The notes under the pieces were generated by a model that made no database searches, was not told the DNA's origin, and was given only the letters and a program-made list of their open reading frames with translations. Both the position numbers and the translations under genes were made by a program. Positions 51,165 through 59,250 of a DNA stretch of 64,000 nt are shown piece by piece. Source of the stretch: Pseudomonas sp. UBA6562 (lineage in GTDB: Bacteria; Pseudomonadota; Gammaproteobacteria; Pseudomonadales; Pseudomonadaceae); NCBI RefSeq assembly GCF_002434265.1, contig NZ_DJJS01000004.1, forward strand, positions 439,079 through 503,078, read 5' to 3'. Position 1 is the first letter of the stretch; the number at the start of each line of letters is the position of its first letter.

Positions 51165-52283
51165 TCATACCGTCGTGCCAGGCGCAACGGGCTTGCGGAC
51201 GAGGTGCTTGCCCCAGCGCATCGTCGGCACTTCCACGAAGCGGTGCAGTCCATAGGCCATGACCAGCACGAAGACCAGCGTCAGCAGCACGGCCCCGGGG
51301 AAGGGTACGCCCCGATCCATCAGCACACGGATCGACAGATAGCCGATGATCGAATGAAGCACGTAGATGGAATAGCTGATGTCGGCGATGAAATCGAGCG
51401 GCTTGATCGGCCGGAAATGGCGACGCAACGCATAGCTCACGGTGAATACGGCTAGCCCATAAACGTAGTTCAGCGGCACATAGGGCATTTGCGCAAGCCA
51501 TTGGGTATGGGGCCAGCAGACGAGGAACAGCGTGAGCAGGATGGCCACGTACGCGGCGAGCTGGCGGGATGTGTAGGTGCCGGTGTAATGGTGGTAGAAC
51601 CCCGTTCCGACGAACATGAAGATGACGCACATAAGCTCAGTCTTCAGCGACTCGATAAGACCGAGCGGCACCGCCCAGCCGCTCATCCAATCGGGAAACG
51701 CCTCGCAGCCTACCAGTACCAACGTCGAAAACAGAACGATCGGATAGACGTTGCCGCTTCTGATCGAACGATGGAGCAGCGCGGCGATGAGGTAGAACTT
51801 GATCTCGATCGACAGCGTCCAGTTCACCAGATCGATCGAGGGCGCAGAGGCATTGCCCTGGATGAGCAGCAGATTGGCCAGCAGACGATCCAACGGCATC
51901 GAGAATGACTGGCCCCAGTAGCGACTCGACAGATAGACCAGGACAAGCATGACCAGCGAGGCGACGATGTACGTCGGGTAGATCCTCAGCAGACGCGCCA
52001 CCAGAAACGGCCCGGGCGCCAGGCGATTGAGCGAGAAGGGTATGACGAAGCCGCTGATCAGGAAGAACAGGGAAACGCCAAAGGGGCCGTAGTTGAAGGT
52101 GGGGATCGTGAGCCACAGCAACAGTTTCGACGCCGGGCCCTCGACGACGGGCGCGTAGATATAGGACGCCACGGTGTCCCTGCCTACCCAGTACACGCCG
52201 CACCAGTGAACGATAAGGACGGCCACCACTGCCAATCCCCTGAGTTGGTTGGCGAAGAGCGCGCGGTCCGTGGCCCGTTGCAT
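51165..52283 (-). CDS. Acyltransferase 3 family membrane protein (copy 2)
   Basis: This 372-residue acyltransferase-3 protein opens NQLRGLAVVAVLIVHWCGVYW (family LRGxA and His), continues with FGVSLFFLISGFVIPFSL, ARLLRIYPTYIVASLV and VNWTLSIEIKFYLIAALL, and ends FVEVPTMRWGKHLV (the usual ExP-x-G-K close). The target is unknown but is presumably a surface glycan. It is on the minus strand, convergent with copy 1. Sequence similarity to the two neighbouring copies is low outside the family motifs, so they are not recent duplicates. Confidence 0.88.
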   Translation of the reverse strand: MQRATDRALFANQLRGLAVVAVLIVHWCGVYWVGRDTVASYIYAPVVEGPASKLLLWLTIPTFNYGPFGVSLFFLISGFVIPFSLNRLAPGPFLVARLLRIYPTYIVASLVMLVLVYLSSRYWGQSFSMPLDRLLANLLLIQGNASAPSIDLVNWTLSIEIKFYLIAALLHRSIRSGNVYPIVLFSTLVLVGCEAFPDWMSGWAVPLGLIESLKTELMCVIFMFVGTGFYHHYTGTYTSRQLAAYVAILLTLFLVCWPHTQWLAQMPYVPLNYVYGLAVFTVSYALRRHFRPIKPLDFIADISYSIYVLHSIIGYLSIRVLMDRGVPFPGAVLLTLVFVLVMAYGLHRFVEVPTMRWGKHLVRKPVAPGTTV

Positions 52284-52445
52284 GTGTGTATTCCTTGAAA
52301 GGATGCCATTGTCACGTCACCTCGAGGCAGGCCGTTCAGGCGTACCGGGATGGACCTGCTTGCCTGTGTGCTGCGCCCGGCCTGTCTCCCTGTGCGGGCC
52401 TGGACGCATGGACGGGTCGGCCTGGGCTGCACAGCGACACGACCC

Positions 52446-53537
52446 TCAACCGGGTAAAGCAGCGCGCAGGATCGGTATGCGCTTGATCGCGTAGGTGAGG
52501 CTCGCGCAAATGATGAACACGGTGGCCATCACCAGCGGAATGGCCAGCCAGGGGTTGATGAAGTTCCAGGGCATGCCGGCATGGTGCAGCTCCCAGATCA
52601 CCATGGGGTGCATCAGGTAGATGCCGAACGTTAGGTTGCCGAAGAACACCAAAGGGCCTTGCGCGTTCGGGTAGCGCTCCACGAAGCGTGCGCCCGCAGC
52701 TCGCACGCCATGGAACACGCAGGCGGCGGCCACGACCACCATGGGTGCGAAGTACTCGTAGTACAGCTCGGTGTTGACGGCGGCGTCTTTGGAGAAGTAC
52801 CAGGTCAGGGTCGCCGTGCCTGCGGTGCACAGCAGATACCCCACGACACTGGCGAGCAGCCACACACGGCGCATGGCGAGGTGGTGGTAGAGCAACGCAC
52901 CCGCCAGCAGGTAGGCCGGGTAGATGTAGAAGAATCGCGTGTCCACATACACCCGCGCTTCACCGAACAGCCGTTCGGCAAACGGCACGAGGCTGGCCGC
53001 CAGCAACCACACCCCCAGTACCAGGCACTGCAACCGCACGGGCGTGGTACGAAAAAAGCCTGCTAGCACGGGAATGAAGAAGTAGGCGGCGATCAAGGTG
53101 TATAGGTACCAGAGATGCCCTGCCACGGGCCACCTGAGGATGGCCATGCACCAATGCCCCAGCTCGGAGAAGTCCGGCAGCCACAGGCCGGTGACCTTGT
53201 ACTTGTTGTACACCAGATACGCCAACGACCAGACGCCCAAGGCAAGAGCCATGCGCCAGACCCGCCGCAGCACGCCGGCGATCGAGTGCGCGCGTGGCAG
53301 CAACAGGGCACCGGTGATCATGAAAAACACCGGAACGCTGGCGCGCGACAGGCTTTCGTAGGCATTGACGCCCCACCAATGCTGGGCCTTCTGGGAGAAA
53401 CCAGCAGCCGACACATGGATCAGGATGACCATGAACGTGGCGACGAGCCGCAGGACATCGAGCGAGACGTCGTGGGCCTTGGACGGCGCAGGGGCTGGGG
53501 CGGCCGAAAAAGACGGCGTTGCGATCGACGTGCTCAA
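52446..53537 (-). CDS. Acyltransferase 3 family membrane protein (copy 3, WecH/OatA-like)
   Basis: This 363-residue protein belongs to a subgroup whose N-terminal block reads SLDVLRLVATFMVILIHVSAAGF, followed by RASVPVFFMITGALLLPR. Its tail is basic (LTYAIKRIPILRAALPG). WecH/YiaH acetylates enterobacterial common antigen, and related proteins modify other glycans. The N-terminal 25 residues are Ala/Pro-rich and cytoplasmic. It is separated from copy 2 by 162 bp on the same strand, and its upstream 254 bp to rmlD contains an AT-rich stretch at about 53600 that could be a promoter. The substrate is unknown. Confidence 0.85.
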   Translation of the reverse strand: MSTSIATPSFSAAPAPAPSKAHDVSLDVLRLVATFMVILIHVSAAGFSQKAQHWWGVNAYESLSRASVPVFFMITGALLLPRAHSIAGVLRRVWRMALALGVWSLAYLVYNKYKVTGLWLPDFSELGHWCMAILRWPVAGHLWYLYTLIAAYFFIPVLAGFFRTTPVRLQCLVLGVWLLAASLVPFAERLFGEARVYVDTRFFYIYPAYLLAGALLYHHLAMRRVWLLASVVGYLLCTAGTATLTWYFSKDAAVNTELYYEYFAPMVVVAAACVFHGVRAAGARFVERYPNAQGPLVFFGNLTFGIYLMHPMVIWELHHAGMPWNFINPWLAIPLVMATVFIICASLTYAIKRIPILRAALPG

Positions 53538-53695
53538 ACATGAATCCTTTCATTAAGCTGAACGCGCCATCAGGATGATGGCAGCGTGGCATGATGAAAT
53601 ATTTCGAAACTTTATGCTAGGTGTGGCGTCGGGGGAGGTTGTTTGGAGTAAGTGATATCGGGCAAGGGGCAACGCGAGGGCGCCAGGGCGAGCCG

Positions 53696-53717
53696 CAGGT
53701 CGCGGCGACTCGACCTG
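53696..53717 (-). other. Small inverted repeat downstream of rmlD
   Basis: CAGGTCG and CGACCTG form a 7-bp stem with an 8-base loop, about 75 bp past the rmlD stop. It could be part of a transcript 3' end; no T-run follows. Confidence 0.3.
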
Positions 53718-53791
53718 TTGGCTCACGCTGGCAAAGCATGAGCGAGTTCTTCAACGATCCGCTGGAAGGGTTTGTTTGCGACAGGCTGTGG

Positions 53792-54697
53792 TTATTTGTC
53801 CAGGGCTTCCATGAGCATGCGGGTAACGCCCCCCTGCCAATCAGGCAAGTGCAGTGCGAACGCCTGACGAAGCTTGGCGGTGTCCAAACGCGAGTTCAAA
53901 GGGCGGCTGGCCGGCGTAGGGTATTCGCGGGTGGGGATCGGGTTCACCGCTTCGACCGCAAGCGTTTCGCCATGCGCCCGAGCGAACTGAATGACATAGC
54001 TGGCGTATTCGTGCCAAGTCGTTTCACCGGAAGGCACGAGGTGGTAGATGCCACTCAGCTCCGGCTTGTGCCAAGCTTGTTGCAGCGCAGCTGCTGCCAC
54101 GTCCGCGAGCAGCTCTGCCCCCGTAGGCACGCCCACTTGGTCGGCAATGACGTTGAGGGTGGTGCGATCTTTGGCCAGACGCAACATGGTCTTGGCGAAG
54201 TTGTTGCCTCTAGCGGCATACACCCAGCTGGTGCGGAAAATCAGATGCTTGCAGCCCGACGCCTGGATCAGCCGTTCGCCTTCGAGCTTGGTCGCGCCGT
54301 AGTAATTGACCGGCGCAACGTTGTCGCTCTCCTTCCACGGGGTGGAGCCCGTACCGTCGAAGACGTAGTCGGTGGAGTAGTGCACCAACCACGCGTCTAG
54401 GCGCTTGGCTTCCTCGGCCATCGACTGGCTGGCCAGCGCGTTGACGGTATGGGCCATCTCCCGTTCGCTTTCGGCTTTGTCGACGGCCGTGTAGGCCGCC
54501 GCATTGACGATGACCTGTGGCGACACCGCACGGATGGCCGCCCGCAGGCCGTCGAGGTCTGTCAGGTCGCCTGCCAGATCACCGTAGGGCGTGGTAGCTC
54601 GGTGGCGATCGAGCGCCACCACTTCACCAAACGCGCTCAGCGCCCGTTGCAGCTCCCATCCCACCTGGCCGTTTTTACCGAGCAGCAGGATTCTCAT
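53792..54697 (-). CDS. rmlD: dTDP-4-dehydrorhamnose reductase
   Basis: RmlD carries out the last step of dTDP-L-rhamnose synthesis with NADPH. The 301-residue SDR-type protein has the cofactor motif LLLGKNGQVGWELQRAL, the VNAAAYTAVDKAE segment, the active-site YSTDYVFDG with later YYGATKLEGE, and the RTSWVYAARGNNFAKTML signature. It follows rmlB on the minus strand with an ATGA overlap. It is the last gene of the minus-strand glycan run, facing the acyltransferase genes. Confidence 0.95.
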   Translation of the reverse strand: MRILLLGKNGQVGWELQRALSAFGEVVALDRHRATTPYGDLAGDLTDLDGLRAAIRAVSPQVIVNAAAYTAVDKAESEREMAHTVNALASQSMAEEAKRLDAWLVHYSTDYVFDGTGSTPWKESDNVAPVNYYGATKLEGERLIQASGCKHLIFRTSWVYAARGNNFAKTMLRLAKDRTTLNVIADQVGVPTGAELLADVAAAALQQAWHKPELSGIYHLVPSGETTWHEYASYVIQFARAHGETLAVEAVNPIPTREYPTPASRPLNSRLDTAKLRQAFALHLPDWQGGVTRMLMEALDK

Positions 54698-55770
54698 GCC
54701 TGGTCCGTGCGCTTGGCATAGTTACTGTCGATCCACTGCTGGTAGCTGCCGCTTTTCACATGGGCCACCCACTCAGGGTTGTCCAGGTACCACTGCACGG
54801 TCTTGCGAATGCCGGATTCGAAGGTTTCTTCCGGGGTCCAGCCGAGTTCGCGCTGGATCTTGCTGGCATCGATCGCATAGCGCAGATCGTGGCCTGGGCG
54901 GTCCTGCACATAGGTCAGCAGGTCGGCATGGGGACGGAATTTCGAGTCGGGCCGCAGTTCGTCGAGCAGCGAGCATACGGTGCGCACCACTTCGATGTTC
55001 TGCTTCTCGTTGTGACCGCCGATGTTGTAGGTTTCACCGACTTCGCCCTCGGTGACTACTGTGTAGAGCGCGCGCGCATGGTCTTCGACATACAGCCAGT
55101 CGCGAATCTGGTCGCCTTTGCCGTAGATGGGCAAAGGTTTGCCTTCCAACGCATTGAGGATGACCAGCGGGATCAGCTTCTCGGGGAAGTGGTAGGGACC
55201 ATAGTTGTTCGAGCAATTGGTCACGAGGGTTGGCAAGCCGTAAGTGCGTGCCCAGGCGCGTACCAAGTGGTCCGAGCTGGCCTTGCTGGCGGAGTAGGGC
55301 GAGCTTGGCTGGTAAGGCGTGGTCTCGGTGAACAGATCTTCCGGGCCTTCCAGGTCGCCGTACACTTCATCGGTGGAAATGTGATGGAAGCGGAAGGCCG
55401 CCTTGCGCTGTTCGTCCAGTGTGTTCCAGTAGCCACGTGCCGCTTCCAGCAGCGTGTAGGTGCCGATGATGTTGGTCTGGATGAACTCCGACGGGCCGCT
55501 GATCGAACGGTCGACGTGGGATTCGGCGGCCAGGTGCATGACGGCGTCAGGCTGGTGCTCGCGGAACACGCGGTCGAGCGCTTCGCGGTCGCAGATGTCG
55601 ACGCGCTCGAAGGCGTAACGGTCGCTCTGGTCGACCGATTGCAGCGACTCCAGGTTGCCGGCGTACGTCAGCTTGTCGACGTTGACCACCGAGTCTGCGG
55701 TGCTGGAAATGATGTGTCGCACGACTGCCGAGCCGATGAAGCCGGCACCACCTGTTACTAAGATCTTCAC
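54694..55770 (-). CDS. rmlB: dTDP-glucose 4,6-dehydratase
   Basis: RmlB converts dTDP-glucose to dTDP-4-keto-6-deoxyglucose. The 358-residue extended SDR starts MKILVTGGAGFIGSAVVRHI, and has HLAAESHVDRSI, HISTDEVYGDL and the catalytic SPYSASKASSDHLV (YxxxK), then TNCSNNYGPYHFPEKLIP. The length is usual. It is coupled to rmlD. A 406-bp stretch without a gene separates it from rmlC upstream, which is unusual since pseudomonad rml genes normally form one compact operon. Confidence 0.97.
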   Translation of the reverse strand: MKILVTGGAGFIGSAVVRHIISSTADSVVNVDKLTYAGNLESLQSVDQSDRYAFERVDICDREALDRVFREHQPDAVMHLAAESHVDRSISGPSEFIQTNIIGTYTLLEAARGYWNTLDEQRKAAFRFHHISTDEVYGDLEGPEDLFTETTPYQPSSPYSASKASSDHLVRAWARTYGLPTLVTNCSNNYGPYHFPEKLIPLVILNALEGKPLPIYGKGDQIRDWLYVEDHARALYTVVTEGEVGETYNIGGHNEKQNIEVVRTVCSLLDELRPDSKFRPHADLLTYVQDRPGHDLRYAIDASKIQRELGWTPEETFESGIRKTVQWYLDNPEWVAHVKSGSYQQWIDSNYAKRTDQA

Positions 55771-56176
55771 GAGAGTTTTCTACCTTGAGGTTCTGACAGG
55801 GGCTTGGGGCCCTGTGTAGTCCGTGCGCGCATGGCGTGTTCAGGCCGACGCGGTACAAAAGCCTATCCGATTGGCGCGCCCCTTCGGCAGTGGGGCAGGC
55901 GGACAGTTCCACGCTGGCGCAAGCCGGGGCGAAGGAGGGGGCTCTTGCGGGTTGGAGCTAGGTGTTTACGGTAGTACAACACACCAGAACGACAATGGAG
56001 TAATTCCACGCACTAGTGTGCGCCATTGCCGATCACAAGGGCGCCCGTAGCCCAGGCGCCCCAGCGTATCGCAAGTGTTCCCCGGCGTCAGCATGGGCCA
56101 TCCAGCTTGCGACAACGGCCCCGGGATTCGCGCATGCCAGCTCGAGCTACTGCAAGTGGCGCCTTGAGCGGCAGAC
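55771..56176. other. Noncoding spacer splitting the rml genes
   Basis: No convincing gene lies in this 406-bp interval between rmlC and rmlB; the short open frames have no family-like sequence and no ribosome sites. It holds a 7-bp inverted repeat GGGCGCC/GGCGCCC (56039-56061) and a weaker CAGGG/CCCTG pair near 55797-55814. It may carry an rmlBD promoter, or be scar tissue from rearrangement. No promoter is clear by eye. Confidence 0.5.
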
Positions 56177-56725
56177 TCAATCGAACACGTCGGCTTGTGC
56201 GAGGGGAAGACCCTGTTGGTCCTTGCCCGACAACAACGGCACGCAGTCGGCAGGCCAGTCGATTCCAATCTGGGGATCGTTCCAGGCGATGCAGCGCTCG
56301 CTATGCGTGGAGTAGAAGTCAGTGGTCTTGTAGAGGAACTCGGCGGTATCGCTCAGAGTGATGAACCCATGGGCGAAGCCCGGCGGTATCCACAGCTGAT
56401 TGTGGTTCTCTGCCGAGAGGTGCGCCCCTACCCATTGCCCGAAGGTGGGCGAAGAGCGACGGATGTCCACCGCAACGTCGAAGACCTCGCCCTGCACCAC
56501 GCGCACCAGTTTGCCCTGGGCATGGGGCGGCAATTGGTAATGCAGGCCACGCAGCACGTGTTTGGAGGAGCGCGAGTGGTTGTCCTGCACGAAGTCCGGG
56601 TTCACACCGGTGGCGGCTTCGAAAGCGCGTGCGTTGAAGCTTTCGTAGAAGAAGCCGCGGTCGTCGCCAAAGACTTTCGGCGTGAGCAACACGACTTCGG
56701 GAATTGCCAAGCGAACGGCCTGCAT
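56177..56725 (-). CDS. rmlC: dTDP-4-dehydrorhamnose 3,5-epimerase
   Basis: RmlC epimerises C3 and C5 of the keto sugar. The 182-residue cupin-fold protein has PKVFGDDRGFFYESFN, the catalytic His in LRGLHYQLPPHAQGKLVRV, DVAVDIRRSSPTFGQWVG, and the conserved IPPGFAHGFITLSDTAEFLYK. The start overlaps the rmlA stop as TGATG, so the two are coupled. Its C-terminus ends in the 406-bp noncoding spacer before rmlB. Confidence 0.95.
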   Translation of the reverse strand: MQAVRLAIPEVVLLTPKVFGDDRGFFYESFNARAFEAATGVNPDFVQDNHSRSSKHVLRGLHYQLPPHAQGKLVRVVQGEVFDVAVDIRRSSPTFGQWVGAHLSAENHNQLWIPPGFAHGFITLSDTAEFLYKTTDFYSTHSERCIAWNDPQIGIDWPADCVPLLSGKDQQGLPLAQADVFD

Positions 56726-57606
56726 CAGAACACCTTCTCTTTCAGAATGCCTTGCAGGTACTGGCCATAGCCATTCTTGACCAGCGGCTGGGCCAGGCGC
56801 TCGAGCTGCTCGGCATCGATCCAGCCCGCGCGGTAGCAGATCTCTTCCGGGCAGGCGACCTTGAGGCCCTGACGACGTTCGAGAGTGGCGATGTACTGGC
56901 CGGCCTCCAGGAGGCTGTCATGCGTGCCCGTGTCGAGCCAGGCATAACCACGACCCATGATCTCGACGTGCAGCTTTTGCTGTTGCAGGTAGAGCATGTT
57001 CAAGTCGGTGATTTCCAGCTCGCCTCGTGCAGAGGGACGCAGGCTACGGGCCAGGTCGACGACTTGGTTGTCGTAGAAGTACAGGCCGGTGACCGCATAG
57101 TTGGACTTCGGCGCGGCGGGCTTTTCCTCCAGCGACAGTACGCGGCCGTGCTGGTCGAAATCGGCGACTCCGTACCGTTCAGGGTCGTGCACGTGATAGG
57201 CGAACACCGAAGCGCCTTGGTCGCGGGCGTTGGCGTTGCGTAGCAAGGATTGGAAGTCGTGGCCGTAGAAGATGTTGTCGCCAAGGACCAGCGCCGATGG
57301 GTCGTTACCGATGAAGTCGGCGCCGATGGTGAACGCCTGGGCCAGGCCGTCCGGGCTGGGCTGTACGGCGTAGGCAAGGTTCAGGCCCCAGTGGCTGCCG
57401 TCGCCCAGGAGCTGTTGGAAGCGAGGGGTGTCTTGGGGGGTGGAGATGATCAGGATGTCGCGGATGCCGGCCAGCAGCAGGGTGCTGAGCGGGTAATAGA
57501 TCATTGGCTTGTCGTAGACAGGCAGCAGCTGTTTGGAGACGGAGAGGGTGGCGGGGTGGAGGCGGGTGCCGGAGCCGCCCGCGAGTATGATGCCTTTGCG
57601 AGTCAT
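56725..57606 (-). CDS. rmlA: Glucose-1-phosphate thymidylyltransferase
   Basis: RmlA makes dTDP-glucose, the first step to dTDP-L-rhamnose. The 293-residue protein starts with the nucleotide loop GIILAGGSGTRLHPATLSVSKQ, then LLPVYDKPMIYYPLS and ALVLGDNIFYGHD (metal Asp). The substrate-binding SLEEKPAAPKSNYAVTGLYFYD and WLDTGTHDSLLEA segments are also present. It is the last GC-rich gene before the AT-rich block begins upstream of its start (about 57.6 kb). Confidence 0.97.
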   Translation of the reverse strand: MTRKGIILAGGSGTRLHPATLSVSKQLLPVYDKPMIYYPLSTLLLAGIRDILIISTPQDTPRFQQLLGDGSHWGLNLAYAVQPSPDGLAQAFTIGADFIGNDPSALVLGDNIFYGHDFQSLLRNANARDQGASVFAYHVHDPERYGVADFDQHGRVLSLEEKPAAPKSNYAVTGLYFYDNQVVDLARSLRPSARGELEITDLNMLYLQQQKLHVEIMGRGYAWLDTGTHDSLLEAGQYIATLERRQGLKVACPEEICYRAGWIDAEQLERLAQPLVKNGYGQYLQGILKEKVF

Positions 57607-57826
57607 GGGGGCCTTAATGGGAACGTAAGAGGTTAAGGTACTGACAATGTATCACCTCGATTTAAAGGAGTCTAAACATAAAGGTTTTAAAGTAGAGGTT
57701 GATCGAAGAGTTCAGTGGGTGCCATGCTCAATGTGTTAAGTTTGGGGTTTGAGTGTGTGCGATCCGAAAATTAATAAAAGAATGGGGGGAGCGCTATATA
57801 TTATAACGCTCTGATTTATTTAGAAT
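57607..57826. other. AT-rich intergenic spacer upstream of rmlA
   Basis: This 220-bp stretch is clearly AT-rich, unlike the rml genes, and marks the left edge of the low-GC block. It should hold the rmlAC promoter for minus-strand transcription. No clear -35/-10 pair was identified. It also contains the terminator hairpin at 57789-57811. Confidence 0.6.
57789..57811 (-). terminator. Hairpin terminator after the GT2-like gene
   Basis: GAGCG-TTATA and TATAG-CGCTC arms (10 bp with one mismatch, 3-base loop) lie 16 bp past the minus-strand stop. On that strand they are followed by C5-ATTCTTTTATTAATTTT, so termination before rmlA is likely at least in part. Confidence 0.55.
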
Positions 57827-59236
57827 TTAAAGTTGAGGGTAAACGGATTTGGCACTCAAGTTTTCCCAGTCTAAAGGGTCGGGGCTGTCGAATGTGATAT
57901 GGCCTTGAGGCGAAACCCTGAGAAATCCATTTATGGTTTTCAAAAAGAAGGAGTCGGTATATTCAGGGGTGCGTACGACATCAAAAATTAGAATGCCATC
58001 TTTATTGGGTTTAAATGTAACGACTTTGTCTTGCATGCTAGGCTGACTAACATAAAAGATTTCAAGAAAGTTCCTATAGAAGAGGATGGCTTTTTCATTC
58101 TTTAAGAATTGAACTTCTAGGGGCTGGAATTTACCAGGCCGGCTAAGTTGGTAAGCATTAGCTACCGAAATATTGGAATCTTCGCTGTCGTAGGAAAGAT
58201 AGTTATTATGAAAAGTTCTGATTACGGTGCCATGCCAAAGGCTGATTTTTTGTGAGCGTTCTTCTTCTAAAGGGTTATTGCCGGTGACGAGGTCTGAAAC
58301 GTCACTCTGAGATTTATTCCATACCTTCTTCTCTACGAAACCGTCAGCTATAGCTTCAGCTAAAGTGCTGGGTTCCATAACGTAGAAAGATTTGTATAAA
58401 TCTTTCAAACCCTGCTCGCCGCTCGAAGCAATTACGGATTCAATTTTTTCCAGACGTTTCGTGAATCTGTCTGGCATCAAAGTTGCCACTTTTTTTCTTG
58501 AGCGGCGTAGGCACTTTTCTTTGAAAAGTTCGTAGCTTTGACCTTCGAAGTGAAGTAGCTCCAGATCGTTGGTTTTGGCGTTGGCAATTAAGTTTGGATC
58601 TAGCGGTATGGGTCGGTGAACAGACATCTTGAAGATTTCAGGATGCTTGCGTACAAAAGATTTTCCGGTTTCGACACCCCAAAAACCACCGCGGGAAAAT
58701 GAAATCAGATCTTCAGCGTAGTATTTTAAAAGTATAGATTTTTCTGGGAAATATCGCTTGAAATAATGTGTAGAGAATTCTTCGCCTACACCGATTATTT
58801 TAGGGTATACAGCTTCATAATTTTTTAGGCAAATAGAAAATACATGCCTCGGAAATTCAGATAGCACTGTTTTTACATCTTTCTTCGCAAAAAGCATTTC
58901 GTCTGAGTCAACATGAAGCAACCAGTCGGTTGACATGATTTCCCGAGCATATAGCATATTGGTATGTTGACGAATTTCAACGCCAGTTGGTCTTACCCCT
59001 GGTTGTTTAGTAGGAGAGATCTTTGGCACATTTCTCCAGTAATGATCATCGCATATGAATGAAATGACACGACCTGGCGCAATGCTTGGATCATAATCCG
59101 CCATTGAAGCATCATCAAAGAACAGGTAAATCTTGCTAGGGTTCAGAGACGCATAATGACGTAAGAACGCATCAGTAATATGTTGTGGTGCTCGGATAGT
59201 GCAGGCTACTGACCATGTGTTATTGCGGCTTTCCAT
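57827..59236 (-). CDS. GT2-like glycosyltransferase (Glyco_tranf_2_4 type)
   Basis: This 469-residue protein begins TWSVACTIRAPQHITDAFLRHYASLNPSKIYLFFDD in family-like blocks (RHYASLNPSKIYLFFDDAS), which resembles the 'glycosyltransferase family 2' group that takes the form of PF13704. The metal motif is LLHVDSDEML (Asp110-Asp112). A C-terminal region of about 170 residues (from residue about 300) has no visible motif and may bind substrate or partner. The start ATG at 59236 follows GGAG. Base composition is AT-rich and codon use differs from the rml genes. It lies 14 bp after the triple-domain glycerophosphotransferase gene, so they are probably cotranscribed. Confidence 0.78.
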   Translation of the reverse strand: MESRNNTWSVACTIRAPQHITDAFLRHYASLNPSKIYLFFDDASMADYDPSIAPGRVISFICDDHYWRNVPKISPTKQPGVRPTGVEIRQHTNMLYAREIMSTDWLLHVDSDEMLFAKKDVKTVLSEFPRHVFSICLKNYEAVYPKIIGVGEEFSTHYFKRYFPEKSILLKYYAEDLISFSRGGFWGVETGKSFVRKHPEIFKMSVHRPIPLDPNLIANAKTNDLELLHFEGQSYELFKEKCLRRSRKKVATLMPDRFTKRLEKIESVIASSGEQGLKDLYKSFYVMEPSTLAEAIADGFVEKKVWNKSQSDVSDLVTGNNPLEEERSQKISLWHGTVIRTFHNNYLSYDSEDSNISVANAYQLSRPGKFQPLEVQFLKNEKAILFYRNFLEIFYVSQPSMQDKVVTFKPNKDGILIFDVVRTPEYTDSFFLKTINGFLRVSPQGHITFDSPDPLDWENLSAKSVYPQL

Positions 59237-59250
59237 GGTTTCTCCAAAGC

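Noticed and set aside
53621..53791. Remnant gene between rmlD and the acyltransferase gene
   Set aside because: Open frames here read into rmlD antisense and show no family-like sequence or stop-interrupted homology that I can recognise.
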